Below, piece after piece: positions 6,694-12,843 of a stretch of 21,579 nucleotides of DNA. The position numbers and the translations under genes were made by a program. The number at the start of each line of letters is the position of its first letter. Position 1 is the first letter of the stretch. Below the pieces are notes generated by a model. It was not told the origin of the DNA and made no database searches. It was given only the letters and a program-made list of their open reading frames with translations. The stretch is from an uncultured Collinsella sp. (lineage in GTDB: Bacteria > Actinomycetota > Coriobacteriia > Coriobacteriales > Coriobacteriaceae), in contig URJD01000009.1 of NCBI GenBank assembly GCA_900548075.1, positions 1-21,579 of the forward strand, read 5' to 3'.

Positions 6694-7197
6694 ATGATTG
6701 TTCAGGTTCGAGTCGATGACCGTCTGATTCACGGGCAGGTCGCCCTGGTGTGGACCAAGGAGCTCAACACCACCAGGATCATCGTCGCCAACAAGCACGC
6801 CGTGGAGAGCGATGCCCTTCGCATGACGCTTTCCATGGGTACGCCGGCGGGCCAGAAGCTCCTCGTCAAGGATGTTCCGGATGCTTGCCGCATCGCGAAC
6901 GATCCGCGTGCGGACTCCATGCGCATCTTCGCGCTCACCAACTGCGTGCGTGACGTGCTTGAGCTCGTTAAAGGCGCACCGGGCAAGATCGAGGGCGTGA
7001 ACGTTGCCAATGTCGGCCGCTTCGACAAGTCCGATCCGGATAGCAAGGTCGCCCTCAACTCCACGATCATGCTCAACCCGGATGAGCTCGAGGCCGCGAA
7101 GGAGCTTTGCGAGCAGGGTATTCCGGTTTTCCATCAGCTTATCCCGTCCAATCCCAAGACTCCTCTCAAGAGTCTGATCGAGGCGGCGGAGAAATAA
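6694..7197 (+). CDS. PTS mannose/sorbose-family EIIB component
   Basis: Cytosolic EIIB that passes phosphate from EIIA to the sugar during transport. The N-terminal motif RVDDRLIHGQV carries the phosphorylated His13, and the rest follows the PTSIIB sorbose pattern, including ANVGRFD and a C-terminal QLIPSNPK segment. The 167 residues match the stand-alone form of about 160. AAGGAGAGG lies just before ATG 6694. Its position between EIIA and EIIC is standard for this PTS family. Sorbose, mannose, fructose and N-acetylgalactosamine systems share this fold, so the sugar cannot be named. Confidence 0.93.
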   Translation: MIVQVRVDDRLIHGQVALVWTKELNTTRIIVANKHAVESDALRMTLSMGTPAGQKLLVKDVPDACRIANDPRADSMRIFALTNCVRDVLELVKGAPGKIEGVNVANVGRFDKSDPDSKVALNSTIMLNPDELEAAKELCEQGIPVFHQLIPSNPKTPLKSLIEAAEK

Positions 7198-7243
7198 GGG
7201 GATTTGGCCAGGCGGTCAAATGAAATGAGAGAAAGGAAGTCAA

Positions 7244-8056
7244 ATGATTGGGTTAGCAGTAATGGCCTGGTTGACCGTGCTGATTTGCTACGGCGGCAAC
7301 TGGGTTCTCGGTCAGTGTATGATCGAGCGTCCTCTCGTGGTCGGCCTCGTTGCGGGCCTTCTGATGGGCGACGTCAAGACCGGTGTCATCATCGGTGCCT
7401 CTCTCGAGGCAATCTTCATGGGCGCGGTTAACATCGGTGGCGCCATCTCCGCCGAGCCCGTTACCGCGACCGCCCTCGCCGTCGCCTTCACCGTTGGCGC
7501 CGGCATCGACCAAGGCGCCGCCATCACGCTGGCCGTTCCCGTTGGCGTCGTCACCGCGTTCCTCTCGATCTTCATGAACAACGTGTTCCTCGCGTTCTTC
7601 GCCGCCACCTTTGACAAGATGGCCGCCGAGGGCAACGAGAAGGGCCTCGCGCTTCAGCACTTCGTTCTCTGGTTCGTTAAGTACGCCGCCTTTGGCCTCA
7701 TCGCCTTCCTCGGCGTTTACCTTGGCGCTGAGCCCGTTGCCGCTATCGTCAACCAGATTCCGGCCAATGTCATGAGCGGCCTCAACGCCGTGGGCGCCCT
7801 CCTGCCCGCCGTTGGTATGGCGCTCCTGCTCCAGATGCTGTGGAGCACCGAGCTCAGCATCTACTTCTTCCTGGGCTTCACGCTCTACCAGTACCTCGGC
7901 CTCCCGATGATCGCCATCGCGGTTCTCGGCGTCATCATCGCGGTTGCCTCCGCCCTCCGCGACAAGGAGATTTTCGATCTCACCAAGAAGGGCTTGGCCA
8001 CCCAGGCCGTTTCCAACGACTCTGTAACCAGCGACGAGGAGGATTTCTTCGCATGA
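7244..8056 (+). CDS. PTS mannose/sorbose-family EIIC component
   Basis: Membrane channel subunit of 270 residues. It has several hydrophobic segments and the family stretch RPLVVGLVAGLLMGD followed by IIGASLEAIFMGAVNIGG. It ends in a polar acidic tail (SDEEDFFA) that resembles the tail of the EIIA protein. ATG 7244 is preceded by AAAGGA (7232-7237). The stop codon overlaps the EIID start (ATGA), which indicates translational coupling. EIIC and EIID form the transport complex in the membrane. Confidence 0.93.
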   Translation: MIGLAVMAWLTVLICYGGNWVLGQCMIERPLVVGLVAGLLMGDVKTGVIIGASLEAIFMGAVNIGGAISAEPVTATALAVAFTVGAGIDQGAAITLAVPVGVVTAFLSIFMNNVFLAFFAATFDKMAAEGNEKGLALQHFVLWFVKYAAFGLIAFLGVYLGAEPVAAIVNQIPANVMSGLNAVGALLPAVGMALLLQMLWSTELSIYFFLGFTLYQYLGLPMIAIAVLGVIIAVASALRDKEIFDLTKKGLATQAVSNDSVTSDEEDFFA

Positions 8057-8889
8057 GCAACCTGACCAAGAATGTGAGCCCTGAAGACAAGAAGATGCTC
8101 AACAGCATTTTCCTGCGCTCTTTCTCCGTGTTCGCCTCCTGCGCCGGCGGTTCCGTCAAGGCTGGCGCCGACGGCTGGCTGTACTCCGTCCAGCCCGCGC
8201 TTAACCGCTACTACGCCGATGACCCCGAGGCCCGTGCCGAAGCCATGAAGCGTCACACGACTTGGTACAACATTACCCAGAACGTCGGCACGTTCGCCAT
8301 GGGCCTCGTCGCCTCCATGGAGAGGGAGAACTCGCAGCACGAAGACTTCGACACCGAGTCCATCGACGGCATCAAGGTTTCCCTGATGGGCCCGATGTCC
8401 GGCATCGGTGACGCAATCTTCTGGGGCGTCCTGCGTGTCATCGCTGCCGGCATTGGCATCAACCTCGCCATGAGCGGCTCGCCCCTCGGCGCGATCATGT
8501 TCCTGCTGATCTACAACATCCCGTCGATCCTCTGCCGATACTTCATGACCTACCTCGGCTTCAGCATGGGCACCAACTTCATCTCCGAGATGTACGAGGG
8601 TGGTCTCATGAAGCTCATCACCAAGGCGACCTCCACGGTTGGCCTCGTGATGATCGGTGCCATGACTGCGGCGAACGTCCAATTCAACACGATCCTGTCC
8701 ATTCCGGTTCAGGACTCTGACCCCGTCATGATCCAGACCTACCTCGACTCGATCTTCAAGGGCATCGTGCCCCTGGGGCTTACGCTCGTCGTCCTCTGGC
8801 TCCTGCGCAAGAAGAACGTGAACGTCAACATCATCCTGGTTGGCATCATGATTCTGGCGCTCGTCCTCGGCCTCGTGGGCATCGTGTAG
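8053..8889 (+). CDS. PTS mannose-family EIID component
   Basis: Membrane subunit of 278 residues, found only in the mannose PTS family. The starting region LRSFSVFASCAGGSVKAGADG and the motif MGPMSGIGDAIFWGVLRVI are EIID hallmarks (family form GPLAGVGDPIFWGTLR). Hydrophobic C-terminal segments follow. ATG 8053 overlaps the EIIC stop by 4 nt; an in-frame upstream start at 7840 would run through the EIIC gene and is not used. It completes the transporter EIIA-EIIB-EIIC-EIID in canonical order. The sugar is unknown. Confidence 0.93.
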   Translation: MSNLTKNVSPEDKKMLNSIFLRSFSVFASCAGGSVKAGADGWLYSVQPALNRYYADDPEARAEAMKRHTTWYNITQNVGTFAMGLVASMERENSQHEDFDTESIDGIKVSLMGPMSGIGDAIFWGVLRVIAAGIGINLAMSGSPLGAIMFLLIYNIPSILCRYFMTYLGFSMGTNFISEMYEGGLMKLITKATSTVGLVMIGAMTAANVQFNTILSIPVQDSDPVMIQTYLDSIFKGIVPLGLTLVVLWLLRKKNVNVNIILVGIMILALVLGLVGIV

Positions 8890-8931
8890 GGCGGCTTCCG
8901 GATCATTCGAAGCTTGTTTAAGGCAATTCCC

Positions 8932-8968
8932 GGCGGCACGCGATCGAGGACATTCGACGCGTGCCGCC
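8932..8968 (+). promoter_or_regulatory. 11-bp hairpin between EIID and the aldo/keto reductase gene
   Basis: GGCGGCACGCG (8932-8942) pairs exactly with CGCGTGCCGCC (8958-8968) around a 15-nt loop, 18 nt before ATG 8987. There is no T-run, so it is more likely a partial attenuator, RNA-processing or mRNA-stability element that sets different levels for the PTS and the two downstream enzymes. Confidence 0.6.
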
Positions 8969-8986
8969 CCATTAGAAGGAGAGAAC

Positions 8987-9931
8987 ATGCGCTACACGCA
9001 CCTCAAGAATTCCGATGTCGACGTCTCCCAGCTCGCTGTGGGCACCTGGGCGATCGGCGGCGACTCCTTTGGTGAGAACGATGACGCCGCCAGCATGTCC
9101 GCCATCCGCACCATGCTCGATCACGGCGTCAACCTCATCGACACCGCGCCGTGCTATGGCAACGGCACGTCCGAGAAGGTCGTCGGCAACGCGCTCAGGG
9201 GCGTCGACAGAGAGAGCTACCTGCTCTCGACCAAGGTTGGCCTGATCACCAGCGCCGCCGGCTATGACCGCGACTCCTCGTTCAAGAACATCATGAGGGA
9301 GGTCGAGAGCTCGCTGCGCAACCTCCGCACCGACTACATCGACTTCTACTTCGTGCACTGGCCCGACGCTAAGACTCCGTTCTCCGAGACGATGTGCGCC
9401 CTCCAGCTCCTCAAGGAGCAGGGCAAGATTCGCCACATCGGCGTCTCCAACTTCACGACCGAGATGATCGAGGAGTGCGAGAAGGTCGCTCAGATTGACG
9501 TCCAGCAGCCGCCCTACTCTATGGTTGACCGCTCCTCCGAGGACCTCATCAAGTGGGGCTACGAGCGTGGCATCGACTCCTTCACCTATGGCTCCCTTGG
9601 CGCGGGCATCCTGTCGGGCAAGTTCCGCGAGCTGACGAAGTTTGAGGAAGGCGACGTCCGCGGTGGCTTCTACGACTACTTCCGGGAGCCCAAGTTCTCG
9701 CGCGTCCAGGAGCTGCTCAAGGTCATGGACGAGATCGCCGAGGCCCACGACAAACCCGTGGCGCAGGTTGCCGTGAACTGGAGCACCCAGAAGGAGTACG
9801 TGGGCACCGCTCTCGTGGGCGTGCGCACGGACGCCCACGCGATTCAGAACTGCGAGACGTTCGAGTGGGAGCTTTCCGCCGACGAGATGGCCAAGCTCGA
9901 CGCCAGGCTCGACGAGCTGAAGATCGGCTAG
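8987..9931 (+). CDS. aldo/keto reductase
   Basis: NAD(P)H-dependent cytosolic oxidoreductase of 314 residues with a TIM-barrel layout. The AKR tetrad is complete: Asp52 and Tyr57 in LIDTAPCYGNGTSE, Lys83 in LLSTKVG, and His124 in FYFVHWPD. GKIRHIGVSN is also diagnostic. ATG 8987 follows AAGGAGAG. It lies in the PTS operon after the hairpin and 2 bp before the hydrolase. By context it probably interconverts a carbonyl and a hydroxyl on the imported sugar phosphate or on the aldehyde released by the aldolase, but this is inference. Confidence 0.9.
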   Translation: MRYTHLKNSDVDVSQLAVGTWAIGGDSFGENDDAASMSAIRTMLDHGVNLIDTAPCYGNGTSEKVVGNALRGVDRESYLLSTKVGLITSAAGYDRDSSFKNIMREVESSLRNLRTDYIDFYFVHWPDAKTPFSETMCALQLLKEQGKIRHIGVSNFTTEMIEECEKVAQIDVQQPPYSMVDRSSEDLIKWGYERGIDSFTYGSLGAGILSGKFRELTKFEEGDVRGGFYDYFREPKFSRVQELLKVMDEIAEAHDKPVAQVAVNWSTQKEYVGTALVGVRTDAHAIQNCETFEWELSADEMAKLDARLDELKIG

Positions 9932-9933
9932 CC

Positions 9934-11025
9934 ATGAGCGCCGAGGATAGGAAGTACCCCACTTCCGAGCTTGAGGTGCTTGAGAGTGGCGCGAGGGAGG
10001 TTGTCGAGCCTAACGGCCTGAGGCTGATGCTGAAGCCCGTGCCGGGTGACGACCGCGAGCACGTGCTCGATCCGCGCGTCTATGCTCGTGCGCACGCGAA
10101 GCTCGCTGCGGCTCCTGCGGCGGGGTCGGCGCCGGCCGGACCGGTGGACGTGATCGCGTGGCGCTCCGCGCCCAACAAGGAGACCCACGTCGTGAGGGGC
10201 GCGAACGTTGCCAAGAAGACCGTCGTCATGAACTTCGGCGACAAGGGCATTCCGCTGCACATCTTCACGCCGGAGGGGCACGAGGATGGGTCTGCCGCGC
10301 TCGTGTTCATCCATGGCGGCGGGTTCATGGTGGGCAACATCGGCCAGTACGAGAACTGCCTGCGCGACATCGTGGAGCGCACGGGTTGCGTCGCGATCTA
10401 TCCGGAGTACCGCCTGTCTCCCGAGACGATGTTCCCGGGTGGCGTCGAGGACTGCGTGAAGACGCTCGACTGGCTTGTCGATCACGCTGACGAGCTGGGC
10501 GTTGATGCGACTCGCATTGCCGTGGCTGGTGACTCTGCGGGTGGCAGCCTGTCGAATGCCGTCGTGCTCGAGGGCTCTCACGCGGATAGGATCAAGGCGG
10601 TTGTCGAGCTTTATCCGCTCGTTGATGGCGGTCCCGTTCCGGATGAGTGGTCCTATGACCTGTACGAGGTCGTGGATGAGCAGAGGCCCGAGGCGCTGAG
10701 CAGGGTTGATCGCATTCGCCTCGCCAACAACGACCTTCCGCCCATGTACGTCAACGGCGATGCGGACAAGATGCTCGACCCGCTGATTTCCGCGCTGTTC
10801 GCGGAGGACGTGAGCGCGTTCCCCCGCACGGTCATCATCTCTTCCGAGTATGACTATCTGCGCTATCAGGACGAGCTGTTCGCGAAGAGGCTGCAGGATG
10901 CGGGCGTTGACGTCACTGCGATTCGTTATCGCGGCTGCGACCACGGCTTCTTCGAGATGTACGGCGTGATGCCTCAGGCTGAGGATGTCTGTCGCGTCAT
11001 CTCCGAGGAGCTTGCGAAGATCTAG
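9934..11025 (+). CDS. alpha/beta hydrolase, HSL/acetyl-esterase type
   Basis: Serine hydrolase of 363 residues in the hormone-sensitive-lipase (Abhydrolase_3) group. The oxyanion-hole motif HGGGF begins at His127, the nucleophile Ser201 is in GDSAGG, the acid is probably Asp307 (SSEYDYLR) and the base His337 (GCDHGFFE). The first 100 residues are an extended cap. No signal peptide is seen, so it acts in the cytosol. The start ATG 9934 lies 2 bp after the AKR stop, pointing to coupled translation; an upstream frame start at 9865 would overlap the AKR gene. In this operon it could remove acetyl or other acyl groups from the imported sugar. Confidence 0.88.
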   Translation: MSAEDRKYPTSELEVLESGAREVVEPNGLRLMLKPVPGDDREHVLDPRVYARAHAKLAAAPAAGSAPAGPVDVIAWRSAPNKETHVVRGANVAKKTVVMNFGDKGIPLHIFTPEGHEDGSAALVFIHGGGFMVGNIGQYENCLRDIVERTGCVAIYPEYRLSPETMFPGGVEDCVKTLDWLVDHADELGVDATRIAVAGDSAGGSLSNAVVLEGSHADRIKAVVELYPLVDGGPVPDEWSYDLYEVVDEQRPEALSRVDRIRLANNDLPPMYVNGDADKMLDPLISALFAEDVSAFPRTVIISSEYDYLRYQDELFAKRLQDAGVDVTAIRYRGCDHGFFEMYGVMPQAEDVCRVISEELAKI

Positions 11026-11058
11026 GGGCTCGTCGCGGCGACCTCCTGGACGAGTGAC

Positions 11059-11093
11059 GGTCCGGCGGGATGCTAGGTGCGTCCCGCCGGACC
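11059..11093 (+). terminator. probable terminator of the PTS operon
   Basis: GGTCCGGCGGGA (11059-11070) and TCCCGCCGGACC (11082-11093) form a perfect 12-bp GC-rich stem with an 11-nt loop, followed by only three T residues. It is 34 bp after the hydrolase stop. The stem is strong and the T-tract weak. Confidence 0.75.
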
Positions 11094-11204
11094 TTTGCGT
11101 TGGCGGGCGCGTGCCGCTTGCCGGCGGGCGCGTGTGGGGTTTGCCTCGGCGGTGCCGGATTGACTGGGAGACGCGTTTACCGCCGATCTTCCAAGCGAGC
11201 CTAG

Positions 11205-11468
11205 CAAGCAAACCGCGAACTGAGCCCCAAGGGCATCGACAAAGGCGTGGGCGTGGCGCGAGCGCTGGCGTATCTGGGCCGCGAGGGAAATGCGCGCACC
11301 TTTGGCTTCGGCGATTCGGGCAACGACCTGGGCATGCTCGCTGCGGTCGAGACGGCTGTCGCCATGGGCAACGCCATGCCCGAGGTCAAGGCGGTCGCCG
11401 ACTACGTGACCGACGATGTCGCACACGACGGCACTGTCACCGCGATGCGCCACTTTGGGTTGATCTAG
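11205..11468 (+). pseudogene. C-terminal remnant of a Cof-type HAD phosphatase
   Basis: The frame opens after a TAG at 11202-11204, has no ribosome binding site, and reads LSPKGIDKGVGVARAL, FGFGDSGNDLGMLAAVETAVAMG and ends with HFGLI. These are HAD motif III (Lys in KGIDKG) and motif IV (GDSGND), plus the usual C-terminus of a Cof protein. The first two thirds, including the nucleophile motif DxDGT, are absent, so it is inactive. It differs from the complete HAD protein at 2013-2840 and is a different family member. It marks a probable recombination point at the right edge of the sugar-use locus. Confidence 0.8.
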
Positions 11469-11481
11469 CGCTGCGCGCGTC

Positions 11482-11567
11482 CCAGGCACCGCATCTCGCC
11501 GTTCAAGCCGTCGCTCGCGTACCAAAGTACGCGTCGCTCCTCTTTCACGCCGATCTGCGGCACCTGG
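11482..11567. repeat. imperfect hairpin-forming stretch after the HAD remnant
   Basis: The outer arms CCAGGCACCGCA (11482-11493) and TGCGGCACCTGG (11556-11567) match at 10 of 12 positions when folded, and the centre has the perfect hairpin CGCGTAC/GTACGCG (11516-11522 / 11527-11533, loop CAAA). The parts between are poorly paired. CGTCGCT occurs twice in direct orientation (11509-11515, 11532-11538). No T-run follows. Confidence 0.45.
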
Positions 11568-11757
11568 AACACGCTCACTGACGTTTGCTTAAACTGAGAC
11601 TTTCTTCTTTTGCATGCTCAATCGATTTATCAATCCAAACGCTGAGGTGTTTATACCGTTCGCCGAGAAGATAAAAACCCGCAGTTCACGCCTTGATAAA
11701 CGTAGGTAAAGTGTTTAGCAGTTCAATGCCCGCGTGCAAACGAAAGGAATCAGGCAG

Positions 11758-12462
11758 ATGGCAATCAAGGTGTTCGCTGACGGCGCAAACCTCGAGGGCA
11801 TGCTCGACATGTACGAGTACGGCAACGTTCAGGGTTTCACGACCAACCCGTCCCTTATGAAGAAGGGTGGCGTGACGGATTACCGCGCGTTTGCCAAGGA
11901 GGTCCTGGCCAACATCACCGATGTGTCCGTCTCGTTTGAGGTCTTTGCCGATGACGTCGAGACCATGGAGGTCGAGGCCCGCGAGATTGCTACCTGGGCA
12001 GATAACGTCTACGTCAAGATTCCGTGCGTGACCACCAAGGGTGAGTCCACCGCTGAGCTGGTGCGTAAGCTTTCGGCCGACGGCATCAAGGTCAACGTCA
12101 CCACCATCTTTACCCCCGAGCAGGTCGATGAGATGGTCGAGGCCGTTGACGCCGAGACGCCGTCCATCATCTCGCTCTTTGCCGGCCGCATTGCCGATAC
12201 CGGCGTCGACCCCATTCCGTTTGTGACGGAGTCGGTCAAGAAGGCCGCCGCCAAGCCCAATTGCGAGGTCCTGTGGGCGTCCACGCGCGAGCTCATCAAT
12301 ATTTACCAGGCCGAGGCCTGCGGTTGCCAGATCATCACGGTGCCCAACAGCATCCTGGCCAAGCGCAAGAACATCGGTCGCGACCCGTACGAGGTCTCGC
12401 TCGACACCGTCCGCGGCTTTGCCAAGGATATCGCCTCACTCGGCTTCCATATCTTGCCGTAA
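11758..12462 (+). CDS. transaldolase-like protein / fructose-6-phosphate aldolase family
   Basis: Small single-domain transaldolase (FSA/TalC type) of 234 residues; classical transaldolases are over 300. The family elements are FADGANLEGM (6-15), GFTTNPSLMKKGG (26-38), the Schiff-base lysine Lys87 in NVYVKIPC, VNVTTIFTPEQ, FAGRIADTG and ASTRE. Members either transfer dihydroxyacetone units in the pentose phosphate pathway or split fructose 6-phosphate; which applies is uncertain. ATG 11758 is chosen because AAAGGA sits at 11743-11748; an upstream GTG at 11734 lacks a site. It stands alone between repeat-rich regions and is convergent with tex. Confidence 0.88.
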   Translation: MAIKVFADGANLEGMLDMYEYGNVQGFTTNPSLMKKGGVTDYRAFAKEVLANITDVSVSFEVFADDVETMEVEAREIATWADNVYVKIPCVTTKGESTAELVRKLSADGIKVNVTTIFTPEQVDEMVEAVDAETPSIISLFAGRIADTGVDPIPFVTESVKKAAAKPNCEVLWASTRELINIYQAEACGCQIITVPNSILAKRKNIGRDPYEVSLDTVRGFAKDIASLGFHILP

Positions 12463-12616
12463 CGCGAACACCGACTGTGTCGTGGGCTGTTCGCCCCGGC
12501 CTTTCCTTTCCCTATCGCTCACGCGCTTCGCGAGGGTCGCGCTAGGGAAAGGGAAGGCCGGGGCTGCCGGCACGAGCTTGCCAGCAAGTTGGCGATAGGC
12601 TTCCATATCCTGCCGT
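12442..12616 (+). repeat. 19-bp direct duplication of the transaldolase 3' end
   Basis: GGCTTCCATATC(T/C)TGCCGT occurs at 12442-12460, as the last codons (GFHILP) of the transaldolase gene, and again at 12598-12616, outside the gene, with 18 of 19 bases identical. The copies are exactly 156 bp apart and flank a palindromic stretch. This looks like a target-site-like duplication around an inserted element or a footprint of recombination at the gene's end. Confidence 0.6.
12464..12564. repeat. palindromic element after the transaldolase gene
   Basis: Two structures lie side by side. GCGAACA (12464-12470) pairs with TGTTCGC (12488-12494). A large stem pairs 12493-12514 with 12543-12564, 22 nt with a single G-U-type mismatch, around a 28-nt GC-rich loop. 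The arms read GCCCCGGCCTTTCC at the outer left end. The stems overlap by two bases and so are partly exclusive. No T-run follows, so a REP-like or processing role is more likely than termination. Confidence 0.6.
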
Positions 12617-12618
12617 GG

Positions 12619-12834
12619 GCAAAGGTACCCCTGCCTGCTCCGTGCAAAATTGAGAGTATTCAGCAAGGTAAAGGCTTTTACCAGTTGGGTGAAGCACGGA
12701 ACAGCCCCCGTTCTGGCTCTAATGTCGCTAAAACGGGGGCTGTTTTTGACGTTATTGTCTCTGTGGGGCGTTCGGAACGGTGGAATTTGCAGAATACTCG
12801 CGATTTTGCACGTCGCTGCAGGGGGTACCTTTGC
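12619..12834. repeat. 216-bp element with 46-nt imperfect terminal inverted repeats
   Basis: The arms 12619-12664 and 12789-12834 are both 46 nt and pair ungapped at 37 of 46 positions. The outer block GCAAAGGTACCCC and the inner blocks CGTGCAAAAT and GAGTATTC are exact. Inside are three further hairpins: GGTAAA/TTTACC (12667-12682), a 13-bp stem (12700-12744) and CGTTC/GAACG (12769-12779). The whole would fold as a multi-branched junction. No coding frame is credible here. It could be a MITE-like element, a structured RNA, or both. Confidence 0.65.
12698..12747 (+). terminator. rho-independent terminator between the transaldolase and tex genes
   Basis: AACAGCCCCCGTT (12700-12712) and AACGGGGGCTGTT (12732-12744) form a perfect 13-bp stem with a 19-nt loop, followed by T residues to 12747. 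The T-run lies on the plus strand, so it best ends plus-strand transcripts; tex transcripts from the other side would also read through the stem. Confidence 0.8.
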
Positions 12835-12843
12835 TTTGGCGGT

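Noticed and set aside
7885..8988. 367-codon minus-strand open frame over EIIC/EIID
   Set aside because: Antisense shadow of two well-supported PTS genes; no domain and no ribosome binding site.
9928..11211. 427-codon minus-strand open frame over the hydrolase gene
   Set aside because: Antisense shadow of a hydrolase with an intact Ser-Asp-His set; no domain seen.
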